Below, piece by piece: positions 26,896 through 35,540 of a stretch of 64,000 nt of DNA; the first letter of the stretch is position 1, and the number at the start of each line of letters is the position of its first letter. The notes under the pieces were generated by a model that saw only the letters and a list, made by a program, of their open reading frames with translations, did no database searches and was not told where the DNA came from. The DNA lies in the NCBI RefSeq assembly GCF_011759385.1, contig NZ_JAARLY010000006.1, positions 233,372 through 297,371 on the forward strand, written 5' to 3'. Position numbers and translations under genes: made by a program. The stretch is from Oleiagrimonas sp. C23AA. GTDB taxonomy: Bacteria > Pseudomonadota > Gammaproteobacteria > Xanthomonadales > Rhodanobacteraceae.

Positions 26896-26925
26896 TGGAC
26901 CAAAGCCGTGGAGAGGGAGGCGACA

Positions 26926-28245
26926 TTGAACACATATCCGCAAGGCCCACAAAGCGATGCACACCGCTTGCGCAAAGGTGACGTAAAGACCTTGTTGCTG
27001 GCGTCGCTGGGCGGAGCTTTGGAGTTCTACGACTTCGTCATCTTCGTCTATTTCGCCGGCGAAATCGGACAGCGCTTCTTTCCCGCCGATACGCCGGACT
27101 GGCTGCGTTTGCTGCAGGCCTATGGGTTGTTCGCCGCCGGCTATCTGGCGCGGCCGCTGGGCGGCGTGGTGATGGCGCATTTTGGCGATCGCCGCGGTCG
27201 CAAGCGCATGTTCACGCTCAGCGTGTTCCTGATGGCGTTGCCGACGCTGGCGATCGGTCTGCTGCCGACTTACGCGGTCATTGGCATGGCCGCGCCATTG
27301 GTATTGCTGATGCTGCGCGTGCTGCAGGGCATCGCCGTAGGGGGCGAAGTACCCGGCGCGTGGGTGTTCGTCTCCGAGCATGTATCGGCCGCGCGTACGG
27401 GGCTGGCGTGCGGGCTGCTGACGGCCGGGCTGACCGCCGGTATCTTGCTGGGCTCGTTGTTGGCTGCGGCGCTGCGGGCGGGGATGGACGAGGCTGCTCT
27501 GCTGGCTTGGGGCTGGCGTGTGCCGTTCCTGATCGGCGGCGTGTTTGGTTTTCTGGCCGTGCTGTTGCGGCGCTATCTGGCCGAGACGCCGGTGTTTGAG
27601 GAGCTGCGCCGTCGCAAGGCACTGGAGCAGGGGCTGCCGCTCAAACGCGTGATCCGCGAGCATCGCCGCGCGGTGGTGATGTCGATGGCGATGACCTGGA
27701 TGCTGACTGGCGCCATCGTGGTGATGATCCTGATGCTGCCGACGCTGGCGCAAAGTCTGTTCTCGGCCGACCTGCATGGCGCCAATACGCTGGCTACATT
27801 GAGCCTGACCATGGGGTGCGTGTTCGTCGGACTTTGCGTGGACCGGTTCGGGTTGGCGCGTAGTGTGGTGGTAGGCGCGCTGGCGCTGGCCGTCAGCAGC
27901 CTTTGGCTGTTCGCGGCACTGGCGCGCGGTGCTCCAGCCGGTGTGCTGGATGGCCTTTATGCGCTGACCGGCTTGAGCGTCGGCGTGGTGGGCACGGTGC
28001 CGGTAAGCATGGTGCGGGCCTTTCCGGCGCCGGTGCGCTTTTCCGGCCTGTCATTGGCCTATAACGTGGCCTACGCCATCTTTGGTGGCCTGACGCCGCT
28101 GGCGGTGTCCTGGTGGGCGCACGCGCAGCCTTACGCGCCGGCCTGGTATGTCGCCGCGCTGGCGCTGATGGCGATGGTGCTGGCGCTGGCCGGTACGCTG
28201 CCGTCCACGCCGCTGTCGAGACGTGTCTCGGGCATCGTATGCTGA
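26926..28245 (+). CDS. MFS transporter of the metabolite:H+ symporter family
   Basis: About 439 residues with twelve helices. The N-terminal ALEFYDFVIFVYFAGEIG segment, the loop 2-3 motif FGDRRGRKRMF and the helix 4-5 RVLQGIAVGGEVPGAWVF motif are hallmarks of the MHS branch (ProP/KgtP/ShiA type). These import carboxylates or compatible solutes with protons; the substrate is not predictable here. The TTG at 26926 has GGGAGG five bases before it; a GTG at 26908 would add six residues. Confidence 0.88.
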   Translation: MNTYPQGPQSDAHRLRKGDVKTLLLASLGGALEFYDFVIFVYFAGEIGQRFFPADTPDWLRLLQAYGLFAAGYLARPLGGVVMAHFGDRRGRKRMFTLSVFLMALPTLAIGLLPTYAVIGMAAPLVLLMLRVLQGIAVGGEVPGAWVFVSEHVSAARTGLACGLLTAGLTAGILLGSLLAAALRAGMDEAALLAWGWRVPFLIGGVFGFLAVLLRRYLAETPVFEELRRRKALEQGLPLKRVIREHRRAVVMSMAMTWMLTGAIVVMILMLPTLAQSLFSADLHGANTLATLSLTMGCVFVGLCVDRFGLARSVVVGALALAVSSLWLFAALARGAPAGVLDGLYALTGLSVGVVGTVPVSMVRAFPAPVRFSGLSLAYNVAYAIFGGLTPLAVSWWAHAQPYAPAWYVAALALMAMVLALAGTLPSTPLSRRVSGIVC

Positions 28246-28282
28246 GGCGAGTTTTTGGCGTTGCAAGGCGGTGGTATCGGGC

Positions 28283-29914
28283 ATGAGTGTGGTGATCACA
28301 GCGCTGGTGCTGTTGCTGACGGTGGCGGTGTCCGGCGCGGTGTTGCGCATGCTGCCGTTCAATCTGCCCAAGCCTCTGGTGCAGATCGGGTTGGGTGCGA
28401 TGTTGGCGCTGCCGTGGTTTGGCCTGCATGTAACACTCGATCCTGAGCTGTTCTTTTTGTTGTTTGTGCCGCCGCTGTTGTTTGCCGATGGCTGGCGCAT
28501 GCCCCGGCGCGAGTTCATTCGTCTGCGCGTGCCGATCATGGCGCTGGCCCTCGGATTGGTTCTGGTCACCGTGGTGTGCGTGGGCTATGTGGTGCACTGG
28601 TTGATTCCGGCGGTGCCGCTGGCGGTGGCCTTCGCGCTGGGTGCGGTGCTGTCGCCCACCGATGCGGTGGCGCTGTCGGCCATGACCGGTGGCCAGCGCA
28701 TGCCCTCGCGACTGATGCACATGCTGGAAGGCGAGGCCCTGATGAACGACGCCTCGGGCCTGGTGGCGCTTAAGTTTGCCGTGGCCGCGGCGCTGACCGG
28801 CGTGTTCTCGCTGCGTCAGGCCAGCATCAGTTTTGTGCTGATCGCCGTCGGCGGTCTGTTGTGCGGGTTTGCCGTCACCTGGATGTTTGCCCGCACGCGG
28901 CGCTGGTGGCGTGGTCGCGATGAAGACCCGCCCAGCCACGTCGCGCTGTTGCTGCTGCTGCCGTTTGCCGCCTATCTGTTGGCCGAGCACCTGGGCGTAT
29001 CCGGCATCCTGGCGGCGGTCGCCGCCGGCATGACGGTGAACCGTACCGAGCTGACCCTGATCGGTGCCGATACACGGCTGCATGCTGGCAGCACCTGGGC
29101 CATGCTGGAGTTTGTCTTCAATGGCATGGTGTTCGTGTTGCTGGGCCTGCAACTGCCGGGCATTGTCGCGCATGCGCGCGTGGACGTCTTGGCCGTCGGC
29201 GGGCATGCGTTGTGGCAGCTGCTGCCGTGGGTGGCGGCGGTGATGGTGGTGCTGGTGCTGCTGCGCTTTGCCTGGGTCTGGCTGATGTTGCGTCTGGTGT
29301 TGCTGCGCGCGGCGCGTCGGGGTACCAAGCGCCCGCGGGTCGGGCCCAGGCTGATCGCGGCGACCACCCTGGGCGGGGTGCGCGGCGCCATTGCGCTCGC
29401 CGGCGCGTTGTCGCTGCCGTTGTGGCTGCCGGGCGGCGCACCGTTGCCGGCGCGTGGTCTGGTGGTATGTCTGGCCGCCGGCGTGATCTTGTGCTCGCTG
29501 CTTCTGGCGGCGCTGGGTCTGCCGCTGGTGCTGCGTGGCCTGAAATGGCCGCGGGAAGACCCGGCCGAGGCCGAGCTGCGCGAGGCGCGACGCCTGTCGG
29601 CACGCGCCGCGGTGCGTCGCATCGAGGCGCTGGAGCCGCCGCAGGAGACCGAGCGTGCCGCCTTGCATGCCGAGGTCTGTGGTCGGGTGGCGGCCAGCTA
29701 CCGGCAGCGCTTGCGGGCCCAGGGCGATGCCGGCGAGCAGGCGCGCTGGGCGCAGGGGCTTGAGCAGGCCGTGTGGCTGGCGGCGTTTCGTGCCGAACGC
29801 GACGAGCTGCTGCGCCTGCGTCGGCGCATGCGCATCAACGATGAAACCGTGCGCACGCTGATGCGTGACATCGATCTGGCCGAGACCGCGCGGCGCACGC
29901 GTGCCGCGCACTAG
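28283..29914 (+). CDS. CPA1-family Na+/H+ antiporter
   Basis: A 543-residue antiporter. The membrane domain (1-400) carries FVPPLLFADGWRM, LSPTDAVALSAMTGG and the ion-site motif EGEALMNDASGLVALKFA, with the Asn-Asp pair of electroneutral CPA1 exchangers (NhaP/YjcE type). A charged cytoplasmic tail of about 140 residues follows, rich in Glu/Arg helices. It would exchange Na+ for H+ for pH and salt balance. The start at 28283 is chosen because the upstream frame overlaps the MFS gene. It follows that gene by 37 bases. Confidence 0.9.
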   Translation: MSVVITALVLLLTVAVSGAVLRMLPFNLPKPLVQIGLGAMLALPWFGLHVTLDPELFFLLFVPPLLFADGWRMPRREFIRLRVPIMALALGLVLVTVVCVGYVVHWLIPAVPLAVAFALGAVLSPTDAVALSAMTGGQRMPSRLMHMLEGEALMNDASGLVALKFAVAAALTGVFSLRQASISFVLIAVGGLLCGFAVTWMFARTRRWWRGRDEDPPSHVALLLLLPFAAYLLAEHLGVSGILAAVAAGMTVNRTELTLIGADTRLHAGSTWAMLEFVFNGMVFVLLGLQLPGIVAHARVDVLAVGGHALWQLLPWVAAVMVVLVLLRFAWVWLMLRLVLLRAARRGTKRPRVGPRLIAATTLGGVRGAIALAGALSLPLWLPGGAPLPARGLVVCLAAGVILCSLLLAALGLPLVLRGLKWPREDPAEAELREARRLSARAAVRRIEALEPPQETERAALHAEVCGRVAASYRQRLRAQGDAGEQARWAQGLEQAVWLAAFRAERDELLRLRRRMRINDETVRTLMRDIDLAETARRTRAAH

Positions 29915-29923
29915 GCCGCGCGC

Positions 29924-30544
29924 TTAGTCCCCTTCATCCTGGCAGCGCAGGCGCCGCTTGAGATAGATGCCGGCCACGATCAGCACGATGGCGCCCAGCG
30001 CCACCCACAGGCCGGTCTGACCGCGATGGATCCACTTCATCAGCCAGGCATGGTTGTCGGCACCGAAATACCCCAGATACACCCATATCGGCACGCTGAT
30101 CAGCGCAGCCAGCCCGTCCAGCGCGACAAAGCGCACGATGGAAACCCGGTGCGTCAAACCGGCGCTGACATACACCGCGGTGCGCATGCCGGGCAGAAAG
30201 CGCGCGGTGAACAGCATGCGGTTGCCGTAGCGCTCGAACTTGCGTTGTGCCGAGGCATAGCGCTCGGGCGTGATCAGCCAGGCCACCGGCCGCCAGTCCA
30301 GCATGCGCACGCCAAAATGATGGCCAAGCATGAACATGGTGGCATCGCCAATCAGCACGCCGGCCATGGTTACACCGAACATCACGTGCACATTGGCGTG
30401 GCCAAGGCCGGCAATGATGCCGCCGGCGACCAGGGTCACGTCCTCGGGAATCGGCACGCCCATGCCGCACACCAGCAACGCCATGAACACGGCGGCATAG
30501 CCGTGGTCGGCAAAGAAACTCACCAGGCGTTCCAGCAGGTCCAT
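29924..30544 (-). CDS. DedA-family membrane protein
   Basis: A 206-residue DedA (VTT/SNARE-associated) protein. Conserved segments are CGMGVPIPEDVTLVAGG (the E-x-x-P/V motif), then GDATMFMLGHHFG, the amphipathic RKFERYGNRMLFTARFLPGMRTAVYVSAG (F-x-R-x-x-P-x-x-R signature) and GLAALISVPIWVYLGYFG. DedA proteins include undecaprenyl-phosphate flippases and support membrane energetics. The ATG at 30544 matches the family N-terminus. It lies downstream of dnaG on the same strand after about 90 bases. Confidence 0.9.
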   Translation of the reverse strand: MDLLERLVSFFADHGYAAVFMALLVCGMGVPIPEDVTLVAGGIIAGLGHANVHVMFGVTMAGVLIGDATMFMLGHHFGVRMLDWRPVAWLITPERYASAQRKFERYGNRMLFTARFLPGMRTAVYVSAGLTHRVSIVRFVALDGLAALISVPIWVYLGYFGADNHAWLMKWIHRGQTGLWVALGAIVLIVAGIYLKRRLRCQDEGD

Positions 30545-30635
30545 CAGCAGTCCGGGGCGCAGTCCGGGCGGGAGCGGGCGATCATCCCATGAATGCGATG
30601 ACTGCCGCAGCCGCGTGGATGCCGGACAGGGTGCC

Positions 30636-32369
30636 TCATGCAGCCGAACCCGCGTCGGCGTGCTTGCTCGACAGCAGCACACGCAGTTCGGCCTTTTCGG
30701 CATCGCTCAACGGGCCCTCGGCGCCACGTGCCTGCAGGGCGGCGATGCGTTGCGTGCGCGCCTGGCGCTGCATCTGTTCCAGCGCGCCAAGAAATTCGAT
30801 GCGTTGGGCATCGGCATCGCCGACCACATCGGCCACCGCCAGCTTTTGCAGGGCGCCGTATTCGGCGCGTTCGGCAAAGTGCTCGAGCAGGGCACCGGTG
30901 CGGATATCCGGGCGCTGGCCGATCACATCCAGCAATTCGGCCAGCAGCTGCACGCCGGGTTTGTCAAAGCGCAGGAACGCATAGGGCTTTTCCACCGCTT
31001 CGGCCAGCGCCGGTTGCGCCAGCAGCAGGGCGATGGCGCTGCGCACCAGGCTGCGTTTGACGCTGGCCTGTTGCAGCGGGCCTTGCCGCCGGGCCGGCGC
31101 GGCTTCGAACACGGCGCGCGCACCGGTTTGCTTTTCCAGCTCCTGCGCCATCAGGTCGCGGAAGGCGCCGTCGGGCAGCTTGGCGATCAGTGGCCGCGCG
31201 CGTTCGGCCAGACGCGCGCGGCCATCCAGGCTGCGCGTGTCGACATCGCGTGCCAGTTCGGCAAAAAAGTAATCCGAAAGCGGTGTGGCCTGATCCAGGC
31301 GCTGCTCGAAACCGGCCTGGCCTTCCTTGCCGACCAGCGAATCGGGATCTTCGCCGTCGGGAAGAAACAGAAAATAGGCCTGGCGGCCATCGCGCAATTT
31401 CGGCAGCACCGACTCCAGCGCCTTCCAGGCCGCATCGCGGCCGGCGCGGTCGCCGTCGAAGCAGAACACCACGTCGGGGGCGGTGCGAAACAGCACATCG
31501 GCGTGATCGGGCGTGGTCGCCGTGCCCAGCGTGGCCACGGCAATGGGCAGACCGGCCTGATGCAGCGCGATCACATCCATGTAGCCTTCGACCACCACCA
31601 GCCGCGTCAGCTTGCGGTTGGCCTGCTTGACCTGCCACAGGCCGTAAAGCTCGCGGCCCTTGTGGAACAGCGGGGTTTCCGGCGAATTGAGGTATTTCGG
31701 GCCATCGCCCTCGACCAGGCGCCCGCCAAAGGCAATGACGCGGCCGCGGCGGTCGTTGATCGGGAACATCAGTCGCTCGCGGAAGCGGTCATAGCGCTTG
31801 CCGCGCTCGCCCTCCGAAAGCATGCCGGCCTGTTCCAGCAATTTGACCCGCGCCGGCGTGGTGCCCAGCCGACGCAACAGAAAATCCCACCCGGCCGGCG
31901 CCCAGCCGATACGAAATGCCTCGAGCGTCTCATCGGAAAGACCACGGCGATGTGCGTAGTCGAGTGCGTCGGGTTGACGTGTCAGCGCCTGTTGATACTG
32001 CCCGGCGGCGGTATCGAGCAGCTGGTAGAGGTCGGTGCGATCCTCGCGTGGGGCGCGCTCGCGACCGCCTTCGCGCACCACCTGCATGCCCACGCCCTGG
32101 GCCAGTTCCTCCACGGCATCGGGAAATTCCAGATGTTCGTAGTCCATCAGGAACTTGATGGCGCTGCCATGCGCGCCGCAGCCAAAGCAGTGATAGAACT
32201 GCTTGTTGGGGCTGACGTAGAACGAAGGCGTGCGCTCGTTGTGGAAGGGGCAGCAGGCGGTCCACTCACGCCCGGCCTTCTTCAACGGCACGCGCTGCCC
32301 GATTACGTCGACAATGTCGACGCGGGCGAGCAGGTCGTCAATAAAGCTGTCGGGAATCAGGCCGCGCAT
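30636..32369 (-). CDS. dnaG: DNA primase
   Basis: A 577-residue primase that makes RNA primers at the replication fork. The zinc-binding domain has CCPFHNERTPSFYVSP and HCFGCGAHG (CHC2 type). The RNA polymerase domain has the catalytic TOPRIM segment VVVEGYMDVIALHQAG and the acidic FCFDGDRAGRDAA. The C-terminal helicase-binding domain is shorter and divergent, as is usual. The length equals E. coli DnaG (581). It is the last gene of the rpsU operon; rpoD, which often follows, is not here. Confidence 0.97.
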   Translation of the reverse strand: MRGLIPDSFIDDLLARVDIVDVIGQRVPLKKAGREWTACCPFHNERTPSFYVSPNKQFYHCFGCGAHGSAIKFLMDYEHLEFPDAVEELAQGVGMQVVREGGRERAPREDRTDLYQLLDTAAGQYQQALTRQPDALDYAHRRGLSDETLEAFRIGWAPAGWDFLLRRLGTTPARVKLLEQAGMLSEGERGKRYDRFRERLMFPINDRRGRVIAFGGRLVEGDGPKYLNSPETPLFHKGRELYGLWQVKQANRKLTRLVVVEGYMDVIALHQAGLPIAVATLGTATTPDHADVLFRTAPDVVFCFDGDRAGRDAAWKALESVLPKLRDGRQAYFLFLPDGEDPDSLVGKEGQAGFEQRLDQATPLSDYFFAELARDVDTRSLDGRARLAERARPLIAKLPDGAFRDLMAQELEKQTGARAVFEAAPARRQGPLQQASVKRSLVRSAIALLLAQPALAEAVEKPYAFLRFDKPGVQLLAELLDVIGQRPDIRTGALLEHFAERAEYGALQKLAVADVVGDADAQRIEFLGALEQMQRQARTQRIAALQARGAEGPLSDAEKAELRVLLSSKHADAGSAA

Positions 32370-32456
32370 AAGACCGATAGGATGCCATGCCGCGCGGCGC
32401 GGGTGTCGATCCGGCGCGCCATGGAGTGGCGGCGCCGGACCGTACCCTTGGGGCGG

Positions 32457-32627
32457 CTAGGCCATGTGGAACACGCCTATCACGCCAAGCAGCACCAGCA
32501 CGAACAGCACCAGGAAGATAAAGAACAGAACCTTGGCGATACCCGCGGCCGCACCGGCCACCTTGGTAAAGCCGAGCGCGCCGGCAATCAGCGCGATGAT
32601 GGCAAAAATAATCGCCCACTTGAGCAC
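32457..32627 (-). CDS. DUF1328 small membrane protein (YtjA type)
   Basis: Fifty-six residues from a GTG start with GGAG eight bases upstream (the family usually starts MLKWA). It consists of two hydrophobic helices ([17 protein letters not shown] and [20 protein letters not shown]) joined by [12 protein letters not shown], the DUF1328 signature. The function is unknown. It is placed inside the rpsU-dnaG operon, between yqeY and dnaG, on the same strand. Confidence 0.85.
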   Translation of the reverse strand: MLKWAIIFAIIALIAGALGFTKVAGAAAGIAKVLFFIFLVLFVLVLLGVIGVFHMA

Positions 32628-32765
32628 AGGTCTTCTCCGTTCGAGCCGCGAAGCGCGGCGACGGGCCCATTCTCACGGGGTTTCAACGGGCGCGTAAATG
32701 GCTGTGGCGACAGCCATTCAGGCACCAAGACGGCATGGTGAGCGGACAGTGAAAACGCGCCGCGT

Positions 32766-33209
32766 TCAGCTCAACCGAGCTTTCACCTTTTTCGACACCT
32801 CGGCCATGTCGGCCCGGCCGGCCATGCGCGGCTTGAGCTGCGCCATCACCTTGCCCATGTCACGCGCGGAGCTGGCGCCCGATTCGGCCAAGGCTGCCTC
32901 GATCAGCGCATCGATTTCCGCCTCGGTCAGCGGCGCCGGCAGGTAGGTTTCGATCACCACGATTTCGGCGCGTTCGGTGTCGGCCAGGTCCTCGCGGCCG
33001 GCGGCCACGTATTGCTCGACCGAGTCGCGACGCTGCTTGAGCATCTTTTCGAGCACGACCAATACCTGGTCGTCGCCCAGTTCGGCGCGTTCGTCGACCT
33101 CGCGCTGCTTGATGGCGGCGTTGATCAGGCGGATCACGCCCAGGCGCGGCTTGTCGCCGGCGCGCATGGCCGCCTTCATATCGTCGGTCAGACGCTGCTT
33201 CAGACTCAT
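32766..33209 (-). CDS. GatB/YqeY domain protein
   Basis: A 147-residue YqeY protein: helical N-terminal domain (MSLKQRLTDDMKAAMRAGDK, LGVIRLINAAIKQREVDER) and the C-terminal YqeY tail domain (ETYLPAPLTEAEIDALI, DMGKVMAQLKPRMAGRADM, VKARL). The tail is related to the tRNA-binding domain of amidotransferase subunit GatB; the precise role is unclear. It is regularly encoded between rpsU and dnaG. The ATG at 33209 has GGAG nine bases upstream. Confidence 0.92.
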   Translation of the reverse strand: MSLKQRLTDDMKAAMRAGDKPRLGVIRLINAAIKQREVDERAELGDDQVLVVLEKMLKQRRDSVEQYVAAGREDLADTERAEIVVIETYLPAPLTEAEIDALIEAALAESGASSARDMGKVMAQLKPRMAGRADMAEVSKKVKARLS

Positions 33210-33236
33210 GGCTGATGACTCCACAAACGACAAACG

Positions 33237-33272
33237 CGAAAAGCCGGCGCCTCCCCGCAAGGTGACGCCGGC
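33237..33272 (-). terminator. Internal terminator/attenuator between rpsU and yqeY
   Basis: Read leftward, GCCGGCG and CGCCGGC (33243-33249 and 33266-33272 on the top strand) form a stem immediately followed by TTTT. A leaky terminator here would let rpsU be made in excess over yqeY and dnaG, as is known for the E. coli rpsU-dnaG-rpoD operon. Confidence 0.55.
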
Positions 33273-33320
33273 CCGCGTGTGCCTATTCGGACGAAACCGC
33301 CCGTAAGCGACGAAAAGCGA

Positions 33321-33536
33321 TCAGTACAGACGCGTACGACGCGCGTTTTCGCGCGACAGACGACGCAGATGACGCTTCACCGCAGCAGCACGCTTGCGCT
33401 TGCGCTCCTGGGTGGGCTTTTCGTAATACTCACGCTTGCGGGTTTCGGCCAGCACGCCGGCCTTTTCGCAGGTACGCTTGAAGCGACGCAGTGCGAGTTC
33501 GAACGGCTCGTTCTCGCGGACTTTAACGCTGGGCAT
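33321..33536 (-). CDS. rpsU: Ribosomal protein S21
   Basis: A 71-residue S21 ([21 protein letters not shown], then the CEKAG segment and a Lys/Arg-rich C-terminus ending ENARRTRLY), full family length. S21 joins the 30S subunit late and helps initiation at mRNA 5' ends. The ATG at 33536 has GGAG five bases upstream, rejecting a longer frame from 33542. It is the first gene of the operon, divergent from tsaD. Confidence 0.97.
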   Translation of the reverse strand: MPSVKVRENEPFELALRRFKRTCEKAGVLAETRKREYYEKPTQERKRKRAAAVKRHLRRLSRENARRTRLY

Positions 33537-33585
33537 GAACACTCCACTTGGTAAACTGGCCCGTCTATATTCGGGCGAGCCGCGA

Positions 33586-33615
33586 ATTATAACGGGATGC
33601 TTGTGGAAAATTCAA
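33586..33615 (-). promoter_or_regulatory. rpsU: Candidate sigma-70 promoter of the rpsU operon
   Basis: On the bottom strand TTGAAT (33615-33610) and a consensus TATAAT (33591-33586) are spaced by 18 bases, 50 bases before the rpsU start. The box overlaps the first codons of the divergent tsaD gene. Confidence 0.6.
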
Positions 33616-34628
33616 AGCCTGTGTTGGGGGTCGAATCCTCCTGTGACGAAACCGGTGTGGCGCTGTACCAGCCGGGCCGTGGTTTGCTGGCCCATGCGCT
33701 GTATTCGCAGGTAGCCCTGCACGCCGAATACGGCGGCGTGGTGCCGGAGCTGGCCAGTCGCGATCACGTGCGCAAGTTGATGCCACTGGTGCATCAGGTG
33801 CTCGATGAAGCCGGCCTCACCGCGGCCGATCTGGGCGGCGTGGCCTACACCGCCGGGCCGGGCCTGGTCGGCGCGCTGCTGGTCGGTGCCTCGGCGGCGC
33901 GGGCCATGGCCTGGGCGCTGGAGGTGCCGGCCATTGGCGTGCATCACATGGAAGGCCACCTGCTGGCGCCGCTGCTGGAGGAAAACGCTCCCGAGCCGCC
34001 ATTCGTGGCGCTGCTGGTCTCCGGCGGGCATTCCATGCTGGTGGCGGTGGAAGCGATTGGCCGTTATCGCATTCTGGGTGACACGTTGGACGACGCCGCC
34101 GGTGAGGCCTTCGACAAGACCGCCAAGCTGATGGGTTTGCCGTACCCGGGCGGGCCGGCGCTGGCCCGGCTGGCCGGCGAAGGGCGCGAGGGCATGTTCC
34201 GTTTTCCTCGGCCGATGACCGACCGCCCCGGCCTGGACATGAGCTTTTCCGGCCTGAAAACGCAGGTGTTGCTGGCCTGGCAGGGCAGCGATCAGAGCGA
34301 TCAGACCCGCGCCGATATTGCCCGTGCTTTCCAGGAAGCCATTGTTGAGACACTGGTGATCAAGTGCCGCCGCGCGCTGGCCGAAGCCGGTGCCAAACGC
34401 CTGGTGATTGCCGGCGGCGTCGGCGCCAACCGCTTGCTGCGTGCGCAGCTGGCCGAGGCGGGCGAGAAGGAAGGCTTCCGTACCTATTTCCCGCGGCTGG
34501 AGTTCTGTACCGACAATGGCGCCATGATCGCGTTGGCTGGCGCCATCCGTCTGGCCGCCGGTCAGCAGCAGGGCCCGTCCATCGAGGTGCGCCCGCGCTG
34601 GAGTCTGGAAGCGCTGCCGGCGGCCTGA
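33597..34628 (+). CDS. tsaD: tRNA N6-adenosine threonylcarbamoyltransferase
   Basis: A 343-residue TsaD (Gcp/YgjD), which transfers the threonylcarbamoyl group to A37 of ANN-decoding tRNAs with TsaB and TsaE. The N-terminus [16 protein letters not shown] is the ASKHA phosphate-1 motif. The metal-binding pair is [10 protein letters not shown]. Then come [29 protein letters not shown] and the C-terminal [10 protein letters not shown] and [13 protein letters not shown]. The start may be ATG 33597 or GTG 33603. Divergence from rpsU is a conserved arrangement in gammaproteobacteria. Confidence 0.97.
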   Translation: MLVENSKPVLGVESSCDETGVALYQPGRGLLAHALYSQVALHAEYGGVVPELASRDHVRKLMPLVHQVLDEAGLTAADLGGVAYTAGPGLVGALLVGASAARAMAWALEVPAIGVHHMEGHLLAPLLEENAPEPPFVALLVSGGHSMLVAVEAIGRYRILGDTLDDAAGEAFDKTAKLMGLPYPGGPALARLAGEGREGMFRFPRPMTDRPGLDMSFSGLKTQVLLAWQGSDQSDQTRADIARAFQEAIVETLVIKCRRALAEAGAKRLVIAGGVGANRLLRAQLAEAGEKEGFRTYFPRLEFCTDNGAMIALAGAIRLAAGQQQGPSIEVRPRWSLEALPAA

Positions 34629-34686
34629 TCGGCGTGTGGCGCTGCTAGACTTTCGCGTTTCCCCTTCAAGCGTTCCGAGGTTTGGC

Positions 34687-35046
34687 ATGGATATCGTCTT
34701 CATCGAGAAACTGCGCATCGACACGGTGATCGGCATCTACGACTGGGAGCGCCAGATTCGCCAGACCGTGCAGCTGGACCTGGAAATGGCGCACGACAAC
34801 ACCGCGCCGGCAGCCACCGATTCGATTGACGATGCGCTCGACTACAAGGCGGTATCCAAGCGCCTGATCGCCTTTGTTGAGGCTTCGGATTTCGGCCTGG
34901 TGGAAACCCTGGCCGAGCGCTGCGCCGAGATCGTGCGCCATGAATTCAACGTGCCGTGGTTGCGCCTGAAGCTGCGCAAGCCCGGTGCCGTGCGTGGCTC
35001 CAAGGCGGTTGGTGTGCAGATCGAGCGTGGCACGCGGCCGGCCTGA
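34687..35046 (+). CDS. folB: Dihydroneopterin aldolase
   Basis: A 119-residue FolB that cleaves dihydroneopterin to 6-hydroxymethyl-dihydropterin and glycolaldehyde in folate synthesis. Family motifs visible are IGIYDWERQIRQTV, the DDALDYKAVSKRL helix, LVETLAERCAEIV and the catalytic Lys region LKLRKPGAV. GAGG lies six bases before the ATG at 34687. The TGA shares a base with the folK ATG. Confidence 0.95.
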   Translation: MDIVFIEKLRIDTVIGIYDWERQIRQTVQLDLEMAHDNTAPAATDSIDDALDYKAVSKRLIAFVEASDFGLVETLAERCAEIVRHEFNVPWLRLKLRKPGAVRGSKAVGVQIERGTRPA

Positions 35047-35540
35047 TGGCGCGTGCCTATCTGAGCCTGGGCTCCAACATCGAGCCGGCCAAGCATCTGC
35101 GCCAGGCGGTGGCCGCGCTGCGCGAGCGTTTCGGCAAGATCACGCTGTCGCGGCTGTATCGCACCGCCGCGGTGGGCTTCGAGGGCCCGGCGTTTCTCAA
35201 CGCCTCGGCGGCGATCGATACTGAGCTTTCGCCCGAGGCGCTCGATGCCTGGCTGCACGCACTGGAAGATGCGCTGGGCCGACGCCGCGACGGGCCGCGT
35301 TTTTCCAGCCGTACGCTGGATATCGACCTGCTGCTTTACGACGACCGGGTGCTCAAAGGGGCAAGCCACCTGCAGCTGCCGCGCCCGGAGCTGGCCGCGC
35401 AGGCCTTCGTGCTCGGCCCCACCGCCGAGATTGCGCCGCAGCTGGTGCATCCCACCGACGGGCGCACATTGGGGGCCATGTGGCAGGCCATGAACGCCGC
35501 CGATGCGCTGGTGGCGGTGCCTTGGGACAGCGCCGACTGA
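35046..35540 (+). CDS. folK: 6-hydroxymethyl-7,8-dihydropterin pyrophosphokinase
   Basis: A 164-residue HPPK, the step after FolB. The N-terminus YLSLGSNIEP, the central FLNASAAIDT, and the ATP/Mg site RRRDGPRFSSRTLDIDLLLYDD (conserved DIDLL with two Asp) and LPRPELAAQAFVLGP are all present. It is translationally coupled to folB (TGATG) and abuts the convergent pteridine-reductase-like gene with no gap. Confidence 0.96.
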   Translation: MARAYLSLGSNIEPAKHLRQAVAALRERFGKITLSRLYRTAAVGFEGPAFLNASAAIDTELSPEALDAWLHALEDALGRRRDGPRFSSRTLDIDLLLYDDRVLKGASHLQLPRPELAAQAFVLGPTAEIAPQLVHPTDGRTLGAMWQAMNAADALVAVPWDSAD

